Positions 12,672-23,009 of a DNA stretch of 64,000 bases are shown here, in pieces. This DNA comes from Eucommia ulmoides (taxonomy: Eukaryota > Streptophyta > Magnoliopsida > Garryales > Eucommiaceae), in contig CM028338.1 in NCBI GenBank assembly GCA_016647705.1, positions 21,287,577-21,351,576 of the forward strand. The letters are read 5' to 3'. Position 1 is the first letter of the stretch. Every line of letters starts with the position of its first letter. Below the pieces are notes generated by a model that worked only from the letters and a program-made list of their open reading frames with translations, searched no databases and had not been told where the DNA came from. A program made the position numbers and the translations under genes.

Positions 12672-14370
12672 TGATAGGTGTAAATTACTTACGTATTTTC
12701 AATCCGAATTTGTTAGTTTTCGAGTATGTTTATAGTTATTTTTATGTGTTTTAATTAGTTTTCATACTTTTTGTATAAATCAGGTGTGTGGGGGCAAAAA
12801 GATAGAAAATTGGAGCTAAAAAGATGAGATCGAACTAAAGCGATTCAAAGTTACGGTGGATAAACAAGCTAGGAGGCTAAAATATGAAATAGGACCACCG
12901 CCTAGGCGGTGAAGAAGCTGAGAAAAGAGAAAAATATTATTGGCGGACGACCGCCTAGGCGAAGATTCCTTCACCTAGGCAGAAATCTAGCAGAAAACGA
13001 AGATGGACTACTAACAGCTGCTCGCCTAGGCGAAGTTTTCTTCGCCTAGGAGAAAATCCAAAAGAATGTTCTCTAAGTCCACTGCCTACTCCATCGCCTA
13101 GGCGGTCAGCCGAACTGACTTAACTTTGTCTAGGCGAAGTTTTCTTCGCCTAGGCGGATTTCTCTTGCACAGTCTTGAGATATTTTTAGATATTTTTCGG
13201 ATATTTTGGCTATAAATACCCCCTCTCCTCTGCCCTCTCCGGTCTCTCTTGGTGTTTTGAGCACCTTAGGCTATATTTAAGCCTAGGTTTAGGAGTTTTA
13301 GAGGTAGATCTCACATCCTGAAGTGGAGAAGACGGCGAATCAATTGTTTAGCGTTCTTAGCGGTTTATCTTCGGACGAGGCTAAGTTCTTCGATTGTTTT
13401 TCCTTATTTATTTATCTTAGGATTATGTGAGCATGTTTAGCTCGTTATTTTATTGTATATGCGGCTATGGCCTCGAGTTAAATATGGATTGTAGTAGGAA
13501 TTAACATATAATTTATAAATACGTTGTTTGGATGATTTCGGTGTTGCGTTTATGTTTGTTCTTCGTAGTTTGATTGTGTTTATCGTATTGTTTGTTTATT
13601 ATGCTTGGATTGATAAATGGAGAATACGGTGTTTTGACAAACCCCGGATTCGGATTAGGGTAAACAAACGCCACGATTCTATAACCCGGTCGAGGTTTGA
13701 ATCGTGGATAATCGATAACGTTGGGGCAAGACTCATGCGACCTAGGGTCTTTAAGACGTTGAGGGAGACTTCTTCATTGGCTCAAAGTTGCGTTATATCC
13801 CTCGTCTTACACTCGGGAGAGGTGGTGAGGGAGTTTTAGAACGGAGATTGTCGATAGGGTAAACACAACGCGACGATCCAATAACCTGGGAGGGAGTTGG
13901 AATGTATGCAATCAATGACGTTGGGCGAGACTCACGTGACCTAGGGTCATTAAGATGTTGAGGGGGATTTCTTCATTGGCTCGAAGTCATGTATTCCCCC
14001 GTCTTACACTCGGGAGAGGTGGCGGTGGAGTTTACGTACCGAGGTTGTCAAATAGGTCGAACACCGTAAACGTGAGTAAATCGAAATTGAACATGTATTT
14101 GTAAACACGTTAATCCCTAGGCAATTCTTCACCCTAAAACATATTAGCATATTAGTGTAGTTAATTTAGATTATATTAGTATTAGTTTAATTAGTTAATT
14201 ACATTTGTTTTTCGCTTAGATAAAATTAGGTCATGACAAACGCGGTATTCAATAGTAACGACACCAATCCCTATGGATACGATAACCCGATCTTTCACGA
14301 TCACACTATACTAAAACTTAGACCTTATATACTTGCAAGTGTAAGTAGCGGCTTATTTCACACCCTATCA
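12672..14370 (+). mobile_element. Solo LTR, family B
   Basis: TGATAGGTGTAAATT...CACACCCTATCA, 1699 bp, with a perfect TSD CTCAC at 12667-12671 and 14371-14375. No internal region is attached, so it is the product of LTR-LTR recombination. It is inserted only 15 bases from the 3' end of the D LTR, splitting its terminal CACTGGGCCAACA. TATA box TATAAATACC near 13211-13220. The ORFs inside (e.g. 13528-13839) are not conserved as protein between copies. Confidence 0.95.
12894..13160 (+). repeat. CCTAGG palindrome array of the B solo LTR
   Basis: Eight CCTAGG or CTAGG-centred sites in about 270 bases, including the perfect 16-bp palindrome CACCGCCTAGGCGGTG at 12896-12911, and CTTCGCCTAGG / CGCCTAGGCGAAG forms. 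The array ends about 60 bases before the TATA box. Confidence 0.8.
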
Positions 14371-14463
14371 CTCACTGGGCCAACAATGTTCATATGGAAA
14401 TCACACTTAATTTTCATGTATATAACATAAACAACCCATAAACAATAGTCAGTCAATCGACTC

Positions 14464-16480
14464 CTGGTTGTGACCATACCCAAAGGGTTCTTCCATATAT
14501 CTCAAAATAATGAGAATCATGTCACATGTAGTTATGCATTGAAAGTAAATCTATACTATGTTATATATACTATACCTTAGAACGGCGAAATACCAGGCTC
14601 TAAAGTCTTGGTGAGAATAATGGTCTAGTACAAGCCTATCCCCCCCCCCTCCCGATTATATATTATACTATCACTATACCTTAGAGCGGCAAAATACCAG
14701 GCTCTTAAGGTCTTGGTGATGACAACAGTCTAGTACAAGTCTTCCCGATCAAATACTATACTACTATACCTTAGAGCGGTGAAATACCTAGCCCTAAAGG
14801 TCTTGATGAGGACAACGGTTTAGTACAAGCTCCCCCCAGTTATATATTATACTATTACTATATTATATTCCTAAAAGATGACATGCGGTCTATCTTATAG
14901 GATGTGGAGAAGATAACACTCAATTAATCGACTCTTTGTTGTGATTGTACCCAAGGGTTCTCTTATATATCTCAAATTAATGAGAATCAGGTCACATGTA
15001 GTTCTAACATGGAAAGTAAATCAAGATTGGGTGGAATAGTTCTGGGTTAGAGAAACCAATTTCAGGGTGTCTAGCCAGTCTGAGACTGAGGTTGAGATTG
15101 ATCTTCATGAGCTGGCTTGACCGAGGCCCATTAGGGCTCCTACATATCTCTGAATTAACTAAGAATCAGGTTAAATATAGTTCAAAATCCACAAGTACAT
15201 CAATATTTGATGGAACAGGTTCTTGGTTAGGAAAACTAATTCTTGGGTCCTCATATGAATACAAGATTGAAAATGGCTGAGAGAATTCACAATAGGCGAA
15301 GAGCCTCGGGGAAACTCAACACCTAGTGTAGTTTCTTGGATACATACCTCCTGGGACGGCCTAATGAGAACTAGAAACCTTCCTGGGAAAAGTTTAACCT
15401 CAGATAAAATATGCCCCACTGGTAGACTGGGGCTGATATAATGTGCCCAAGCTCTAGTTGGGGCGAGTCCTATCACAGATTCTAAATTAAGAAACTGGAT
15501 ATAAAGTGCCCCAGCTCAAGATAGGCCACGGGGCTATCTCTTAAGCATTCAAAGAATGCGGTAGAGCCCACAAGGGTTATCTCTATATCCCAAACTGAAC
15601 GGGCGATTGTAATATTTGTTTTAATCTAGAAAACCCTATTGGATTGTTTACGTATTATTGGTACTACTATTCTGGATAGTGATTATCGGATGATCGAAAC
15701 CTACCAGGGTTACCTACATACATTGAGTTCCTAGGTTAGGAATCTAGTCAAAATGTAGTCCGGTCCTCTTTGTGCAATCTCAGATTATTAACTATACCCA
15801 CAAGGGCTTCATACATACCTTAATAATCTACCAAAGATCAGGTCGACGTGTAGTTCGAGCACAAGTATCCTTTGTTGTCTACTTAACAAACGAATTAGTT
15901 TCTCAAGAAAATTAAGGGACTTCTCGGGAGATGTGCCCTGATACAAGGCTAAGAAAATGTCATAATGCGGACATCTCTCTGACTTCGACCAGACCCACTT
16001 AGGTTTCCTATGTACCTTGGTGATCTACCAAGGACAGATCGAAGGGCAGTCTGTTGGGGATGGAGAAATTTTGTTTAAGGTAACTACCGAACCTATAATA
16101 GTTTCACATATCCTAGTATTTACCAGGACTCGGGTCGGCACCTAATTCTTCGTTGTTTGATTAAATTTGATATGGTTAAATGTGGATTAGTGGGCTATTG
16201 TTATGGTTCAATCCCGATTGATTGGGGCATTTTTATTATTGAACGACTCTGTGGGGATTTTTAATATTTGATAATCATGATTATATCCTAATTGGTATGG
16301 GATTTTTTGTTAAGGGGAACCGAACCCATATTATGGGTTGCCTACATATCTCAAATGATTGAGAATCAGGTCAGAATATAGTTCATCGCACATAGTGAGT
16401 TCAAGTTTACCAACCGAACCCACGAGTGTTTCCTACGTATCCCGAACTTCGTCGGGAATCAAGCTGACATGTAGTTCCTA
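14464..16480 (+). repeat. About nine diverged copies of a ~75-nt motif enclosing a stem-loop
   Basis: Consensus read by eye: accgaaccca..agggtt.cctac(g/a)tatc [stem-loop] gaatcaggtca...gtagttc. Clear copies are at about 14464-14540, 14930-15005, 15112-15187, 15692-15765, 15783-15860, 15979-16055, 16319-16388 and 16407-16480, and a degraded one is near 15561-15610. The central stem-loops at 14500-14515, 14970-14985, 15728-15742, 16015-16033, 16349-16364 and 16440-16457 have different but complementary arms. Another copy is at 45965-46030. Confidence 0.75.
14571..14870 (+). repeat. Tandem repeat, three units of about 90-104 bp
   Basis: Units start at the word 'tataccttag' at 14571, 14675 and 14765. 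Each contains 'gcggcgaaatacc', 'ggtcttggtgag' and 'ggtctagtacaag', followed by a C-rich run and a TA-rich tail. Inside the third piece of the family C LTR. Confidence 0.85.
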
Positions 16481-16688
16481 TATTTTTAGGTTTAATGAAT
16501 TTAATTAAGTTTATTATGATTTGAGGACTTCATTTGACATCGCGAGACAAAATGAACGTTGTTTCCATTAGGAATACATGGATAGGATGAAATATGCTAA
16601 AATCAGTGACTGGATAAATTCTGTTGTGGAATCTAATCTGACACTTTTTGTTGTACGATTCATGATTATTAACAGTGTAAAATATACC

Positions 16689-18453
16689 TAATGGCCGCTA
16701 ATTAAGTGCTTCCACTTTCACCGTAAGCATACAGATTAAGTTTTAGTATAATGGACCTTTCGGTCGGGTATCGTATCCACAGGGATTGGTGTTGTTACTA
16801 TCGAGTACCGCGATTATCATAACCTGACTTTATCTAGACGAACAAAAATGTTATTTAATTAACTAATACTAATACTAAAATACTACTTTAACTATACTAA
16901 TTACTAATACGAGATAGTTATGGGATGGATTATCTAGGGATTAACTTTATTTACTTAAACGCGTTTGATATCATTTAGTTTACAATAATGGTGTTCGACT
17001 TATTTAACAATCTCGGTGTCTAAAACTCTGACACCACCTCTCCCGAGTGTAAGACGGGGGATGTAACGCAACTTGGTGTCAACGAAGAAGTCCCCCTCAA
17101 CGTCTTAATGACCCTAGGTTGCGTAAGTCTTGACCCAACCTCATTGATCGCACACAAAACCTCAATTCGTAAACTCCTTCACCACTTCTCCCAAGTGAAA
17201 GACGAGGGATATAAAGTAACTTCGTGTCAACGAAAAAGTCCCCCTCCACGTCTTAACAACTCTAGGTCACGTGAGTCTTACCCCCAACATCATTGATTTC
17301 ATGCGTTGTGTTTACCCTATCGACAATCTCAGTTTTAAAACTCCCTCGCCACCTCTCCCAAGTGTAAGATGAGGGAATACGCAACTTTATGTCAATGAAG
17401 AAGTCCCCCTATACGTCTTAACGACCTTATGTCGCGTGAGTCTCTCCCTAACGTTATAGATTGTCCACAATCCTAACCCCGACCGGGTTATCAGATCGTG
17501 GTATTTGTTTATTCTAATTTGAATTCGGGATTTGTCAATCCCCATATTCTCGATATGTAAATCTAAGCACAATAAACAAACAATATGATAAACACACTCA
17601 AAACAGTGAAAAACAAGCATCAAGAAACATAACTTCAACCAAAACTACGTTTTTATAAATAATATTCATCCCATACATAATCCACGTTTAACCTAAGGCC
17701 ATTGTTGTTTATACAATTGAAACTAGGCTAAACATGCTCAAACATACATAGAAGATAAGAAATAAAAGGAAAAACGGATGAACTTAGCCAATATCCGAAG
17801 ATTAGCAGCTAAAACTATCCACCGAACGATTCTCCTTCTCCGTGTGTTGATCTTCTCCTTTGGATATGTTTGAGCACTCCCTATACTTTCTCTATATCCT
17901 AACCTAAGCCTTAAGGGTTGTAATGGCCGGAGGTGAGCAAAGAATGAAGGAGGAAAGAGGTATAAATTGACAAAATATCTAAATAAATATCTACACTGCG
18001 CAGCGGCTGACCACAGCGGAGATGGGATTCACCACCGTGGCAGTGAAGTATGTCGGTTAAGGTTCGCCTAGGCGGTGGAGTCAGCGGTGGCTATGGAAAA
18101 CAATCTGCTGGATTTCTGCCTAGGCGGTGGATTCTCCGCCTAGAAGGTGGAATTTTCGCTTAGGCTGAGGGCAGTCAGTAGCAATTTGTTCTTCTCAGCA
18201 TCTTCACCGCCGTCGTGGTGGTCTGGATGCCACGACGGTGAGCTTGTTTGTAGAATCTTGCTGTTTTGCTAATTTTTCCACCGTTCTCGATACGAATTGA
18301 TCGTTTACGCTCCGATTTCATACATTTTCACCCTATGCACCTATTTTGATACAAAAAGAATAAAAACATATTAAAATATATAAAAATAACTATAAACATA
18401 CTCGAAAACTAACAAATTCGGGTTGGAAATAAATAAATAATTTACACCTATCA
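16689..18453 (-). mobile_element. Solo LTR, B-related subfamily
   Basis: TAATGGCC...CACCTATCA, 1765 bp, with a perfect TSD ATACC at 16684-16688 and 18454-18458. The terminal TG has become TA when compared with the reverse complement of the LTR at 23010-24425, which it resembles strongly (shared 'actttcaccg' and 'aatggacctttcggtc' blocks). Array of palindromes at about 18000-18240. No open coding sequence. Confidence 0.85.
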
Positions 18454-18473
18454 ATACCCCAGCCTGCGGGTTA

Positions 18474-19330
18474 TGGAGGAGACTGATAAGCTACAGGATT
18501 ACGAAGCTAAATCGGTTTGTCTCACTATTTTTGTCGGGGTGACATTGTAATAGTTGACGAAAGTAGAATAAGTCTTAATACTAAGTTAGAAAGATGGAGA
18601 GAAGCTTTAGAGTCTAAAGGTTCGAAGGTTAGTAGAAGCAAGACAAAATACATGCATTGTAATTTGTAATGTACAGAGAGATGTTGGTGCGGTTAAAATT
18701 GGAGATAGGGAGGTGCCAAAGGTTGATCATTTTAGATAATTAGGTTCAATAATTCAAAACAATGACAAAATCAAGGAAGATATTACGCATAGAGTCAAAG
18801 TAGGTTGGTTAAAGTGGAGAAGTGTAGTTAGGGTGATTTGTGATCGTAGGATTACGTTGAAACTTAAAGAAAAATTCTACAAAATTGCTATAAGACCAGC
18901 ATTGCTGTATAGTTCGGAATGTTGGGCGATAAAAACGACACATGTCAAGAAAATTGGGGTGAAAAAAATGATAATGCTATGGTGGATGAGTAGGAAGACG
19001 AGAATGGATAAAATTAAGAATGAAATTTTAGAGAGAATTTAGGAATAGAACCCATCGAAGAGAAGGTTAGAGAAAATCGTTTACGATGGCTTGGGCATGT
19101 GCGTAGAAGACCCATAGAAGCACCAATGAGAAAATGTGATTTAGTTTAAGTGCAAGAAGGCTACTAGAGGGAGAGATAGACCTAATAAGACATTGGATAA
19201 GACTATTAGAATTGATTTGATGACATTAAACTTGACTAAAGGGATGACCCTTGATCGTTCACTATGGCGTAAATAGATTCATGGAGCCAACCCAACACAA
19301 GTGTGACAAAGGCTTAGTTGTTGATTTATC
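18474..19330 (+). pseudogene. RTE-type LINE reverse transcriptase, C-terminal fragment, decayed
   Basis: Translation over several frames gives the end of a plant RTE-clade reverse transcriptase. The catalytic FADD box survives only as GD followed by IVIVDE (around 18536-18560), with the first Asp changed to Gly. Then come an LNTKLERWREALESKG block, a 'SKTKYMHC' block, a degraded 'LGSIIQ' block, the open stretch at 18833-19039 (RITLKLKEKFYK, RPALLYSSECWAIK, RMDKIKNEILERI), and finally a block reading ENRLRWLGHVRRRPIEAPM. Frame breaks and stops are scattered. The 5' two thirds (endonuclease, RT fingers) are absent: this is a 5'-truncated or eroded copy abutting the solo LTR on its left. Confidence 0.85.
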
Positions 19331-20018
19331 AATATATTTTAAGTTAATTCTACTTTAGGATTTTTCCTGTCATCATGACACTTGAGTTGTTTATAATAGT
19401 GATAGATATTATTCAGGTTAAATTTAACTGTCAAATTTATTTCATCGTAAACAATTTTATTTGATCACAATCTTACCCTTTATTGATTTGATGCTCTTTC
19501 AATTTGACGTTAGTCACGATTTGACGTTTACTTTTCAAGACTTATGACGACGTGACCTCGAGCCTCTCGTTGATATGTAAGACATCCCTCAGGAACACCT
19601 CCCAATATTTCACTCGTCTCAACATAAGTTCCACCCTCTTATTTTCCACATAAAATAGGCTCAAAAATAAAATTTGAAAAATTGGCAACATATCATTCTT
19701 TAAAAAAAAAAAAAAAAAAAAGGTTAGGGCTTCATTTTTGTGTCCTTGCGCATTAGCACATGCGCAAGGATGGCTATAAAAGTCAAATAGGTCACTGTCT
19801 GATCGTCTTGACGAAAAACAGGCATAGAAGCGGGAGCCAAAACAGTCACAGCAGCCAGATCATTAGGCTTTCTCACCTTGTGCTCGATTTTGTTTCATTT
19901 TTCTTTCGTTGAAAGGTAAGTTCTGGTGACATAGATCATTTCCCACGTCGTTTTTGCATGAAATGGCTGCTCCTTCAACCCTAAGTTAGGGTTTTATCAC
20001 TTTTTTGAAAAATCCCTA
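19331..20018 (+). other. Non-coding sequence with a promoter-like hairpin and TATA box
   Basis: No gene. A perfect 11-bp inverted repeat TCCTTGCGCAT / ATGCGCAAGGA (19743-19753 and 19760-19770) stands just before TATAAAA (19775-19781), the same layout as in the family C LTR at 9831-9872. This suggests the 19.3-20.0 kb sequence, and its continuation at 21726-22195 and 25457-25724, is a C-like LTR or relative. A poly(A) run is at about 19701-19720. Confidence 0.45.
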
Positions 20019-21720
20019 CGATGAGTGATTTATTTACCAACAAATCAAGTACTTTTAGATTCAATTATTTGTGTGTTTTCAAATATTTTTGTTAGTTTGA
20101 TGTATTTTTGTGTTGTTTTGTAGGAATCACAAATAATTGGGTTGGAATGGTTCGTTAGTAGTACAGGTGCAGTAACTTCAAGACGATTGTGACAATGATG
20201 AAATCTGATTTTTGAAAAACTCAAAACATAGAAATTGTAGATATCGGTCTTACCTTTCCATATCCATTTGAATCATTACAATTGGAATTTAGACGAGACA
20301 CTTATGGCTAAATTACGAACAAATATAGGTACTACCCAAAGCCAGCTTTAGCGGGCTTTTTCTCAGCTACAGCGTGCCCCCATCAGTGTTTTCAGTTTAA
20401 AAGGTGTACTGCAGTGTGCCCAACTCCACTCCAGTATGCCACTGTACCCTACAACCCGAAAAACCCTACCTTGAAGCCCTATATACACCACGTTATGCCT
20501 CAAACCCTAAGGGTAGCGATATTGGGAGATAAATCACCCCATGGTATAGCGATTTGAGATGGAATTAGAGAGGAAAACATCGATGGAGGCCCAAAACCAC
20601 TAGATAGGGAGCTTGGAGTTGAAGTTAATTGAAGATTTGAAGATCTTTGGGTAGCTCTTTGGGCCAACCACCATTGGAGGCACAAAAATGCTAGAGAAGG
20701 AGCTTGAAGTTGAAGATTGTTGAAGATTTAAAAACTTCGAGCTCATCTCCGCAAAAGAGTTTTCTCTTTCTTTATCTTACCCTAATCTTTATCAAAATTT
20801 GTATTTGTGATATTGTGTTGAACATGTTTGCATTTATGAATTTCGTGAAAATATTAGTTATGAATTCCACTATGTTGAGTTAAAATTCATATCTAGGGCT
20901 TGATGTAGTCTCGTTGAACCATGTTTGAATATTTTGTTACTTATTAGTTTTAATTTCCTTTTATACCTCTCTATATTTAATACCTTTGATTCATGTGGTC
21001 GATGAATTAGATGATTTTAGGCTATTAATTTTATGTTCGAGAGAGATTTAGTTTGTGACCAGAATTGGGGGTGCATAGTTTTAGGTTGTTGTGAGACCGA
21101 GAGAAGATCGATACCTAGAATCTCTATTCAATTGTGTTTGTCTTATTAATGCTTCCAATTTATACTCCCATATGATATCTTGGTTGATTTGATAACTTGG
21201 GATTTGACACTCGAGAGAGGTAATTTCGGGTTCGGACTTAGGTTAAACACAACGTAAGTTTAATAGATTAGGAGATTATTAAAGCTTGGGTAATCTATAA
21301 GGTCGGGGTATAACAAATGTTATCACCTAAATACTAGATAAGGATATCAGTATTAAAGTGCTTACATATTCTCTCACTTGACAATCAGTAGAGGTTATGA
21401 GGGAGCACGAGTGACCTTGATTATTGAATGAATGAAATTCGCTAATAACTGCTTAATAGGATAACATAGAAATTATGAGATGAAATCAAGCCCCTAGAAC
21501 ATTTGTGCATAGAAAGTCTATATTTTATTTTTACTTTTGATTTTATTCTAGTTTTATTTTTATATATACTAAATTTGGTTGCCTAGATAAAGTTGGGTTA
21601 CGATAATCATGGTATTTAGTGACAATTTAAACCAATCCCTATGGATACGACACTCTACTCATCCTGTACTATTAAAAGTTGACACGTACACTTGCAGTGT
21701 AGCAAAATAAATCGCTACCA
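20019..21720 (+). mobile_element. Solo LTR, family A (Athila-like)
   Basis: 1702 bp with a perfect TSD CCCTA at 20014-20018 and 21721-21725. It aligns with the LTRs of element A (25730-27174, 36197-37635): 'gatttatttaccaacaaatc' at the start and 'ccaatccctatggatacgac' near the end. Its first base is C where the other copies have T (CG instead of TG). An array region with GCAGC words lies at 20340-20450. Confidence 0.9.
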
Positions 21721-21725
21721 CCCTA

Positions 21726-22195
21726 TTTCTTTGAACACTCACACAATGATCTTGCATTTTGAGTTTGTATATCACATGAAATGCATGATTTTAATTTCAT
21801 TTCATGATGTAGACTAGAAATAGGTAGTGTTCTTCCCTAACCCAAGTGAAGTGGCATTTTTTTTGTGATTTTTAGGGTGGTGCAATATTGTTTTTCTTTG
21901 TTCTCATGCATGATGCTGCATGATTATTGTGTTTAATCATGTTTAGAAGATAAATTAAAGATTAAGTTTGTTTGTAATGTATTAATGTATTGGGACCAAT
22001 AGTCTTGTATATTGTTTACCCTAATTTGTTTTAAAACTTGTATTTTGGTGAATAGTGTTACGAATTAGTTTTTTATGGATTGATTTTTTTACTATATCAT
22101 GTGGAAAATGCTTAGTGTATGATATTCCTTATTTTTTAGGGAGGGATTTTGAATTTCACGCACAAATGTAATTATAGAACAAGTTTCATGTTGTG
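21726..22195. other. Host sequence between insertions, no gene seen
   Basis: AT-rich, non-coding. It is continuous with 19331-20018 on the left (across the CCCTA TSD) and with 25457-25724 on the right (across the LINE's 15-bp TSD). Confidence 0.6.
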
Positions 22196-22379
22196 TTTTT
22201 TTTTTTTTTTTTTTTTTTTCTTTTGAAGAGAAGTATATATAACAATCATGGAGGAATTAAAGACCTCAAGAGTTACAAATTTTGATCTTTCTAAAACTAG
22301 CTAAACCGAAAAGATCAAGTTTCAAACAACCTCTAACAATAGGAGGAATATCAACAAAATTAGAAGTTTCATTCAAATT

Positions 22380-23009
22380 TCAAGAGCTGGCAAATTTAGA
22401 CAATGCATTAGCAGTGGAATTAACTTTTCTGAAGACATAAGCAATTGGGAAATCACCTTGGCTACTGAGATGAATGATCTCAATTATGAAAGGATAAACT
22501 TTCCAGGGGATGGAAGCTTGATGAGTAATCATGTCAACCAAAATTTTGCTATCAACTTCTAAAACCGTCTTGAGCCAATTTTTGGAAATGCACATTTTGA
22601 AGCCCTGCCAAGGTCCCGTCACTTCTGCAAATAAGTTTGTTCGAATGCTAAGGGGAGTGGCATAAGCAAAGAAAAAAAGCCCACTGTTATTTCTGATAAC
22701 CCCTCATACACCTGATAATCCATTTTTCCCAAAAGAGCTGCCATCTGAATTTAGCTTGAAGTAACCAAGAGTTGGTTTGATCCATTTCAATAGAACAAAT
22801 TTAAAATGAGTCTTCTTAATAGGATTGGCCTGAATGATAAAATTCAACCTGTTGATCACAGCAGGAAAATGAGGAGCAATATTATCACATTTAGCTTGGT
22901 ATCTAGATTTCCATAATTCCCAGCATATCAGAACATGGAGACCCTTTGGTAGATTCTTGAGCAGCCACCATTTGAGCATTCTAGATGACAAAAGTACTTT
23001 GATGATAAG
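22380..23009 (-). pseudogene. LINE RNase H domain (plant RVT_3 type)
   Basis: Two open pieces (22704-22991 and 22380-22622) make an RNase H-like domain: KLNSDGSS carries the first catalytic Asp, then a DSK motif (LEVDSKILVDMI), and a C-terminal NSTANALSKFAS in which the usual Asp of the xADxL motif is Asn. A stop or frameshift lies between them near 22700. It is the last coding part before the poly(A) tail. Confidence 0.88.

Larger units (their letters stand above)
10205..14385 (+). mobile_element. Solo LTR of a Ty1/copia-type element (family D), interrupted by a B solo LTR
   Basis: Starts TGTTTATCCTAAG and ends CACTGGGCCAACA, with a perfect TSD ATGTT at 10200-10204 and 14386-14390. Without the nested element it is about 2.48 kb and aligns with 52222-54690. 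Typical copia LTR words are present: 'gtggggctcggaggactgg' near 12430, a 'ggtgaaccaggataaa' block near 12463, and a 'caattcacccctctcttggg' tail. Long length and array content suggest the SIRE/Maximus group, but no protein is present to prove it. A TATA-like CTTTAAATAGAC lies near 11313. Confidence 0.85.
2482..16688 (+). mobile_element. Ogre/Tat-like LTR (family C), broken into three pieces by nested elements
   Basis: Host pieces are 2482-3068, 9122-10204 and 14391-16688. The start TGTAGAAGCCGCATTTTGTC matches the minus-strand LTR start TGTAGACACCGCATTTTGTC at 48283. The middle piece matches the reverse complement of about 46400-47700 (shared blocks around the words 'accgattcggctcaccacc' and 'ctaagtaggtatgtt'). 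The third piece joins the second exactly across the TSD ATGTT. A TATA box lies at 9865-9872. The end is uncertain: a tRNA-Arg-like primer motif (gaacgactctgtgggga) occurs near 16239, but the piece continues with the same repeated stem-loop motif afterwards. No protein remnant is visible. Confidence 0.7.

Noticed and set aside
12894-13160. Regularly spaced palindromes mistaken for a CRISPR array
   Set aside because: Repeats are short and variable, spacers are not unique, and the context is a plant LTR without any cas gene.
13528-13839. 103-residue ORF with a hydrophobic start
   Set aside because: Located in the body of an LTR; homologous LTRs do not keep the frame.
18454-18460. 'ataccccag' next to the solo LTR read as a purine tract, making it a 3' LTR
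   Set aside because: The same five bases ATACC precede 16689, so it is the target-site duplication.
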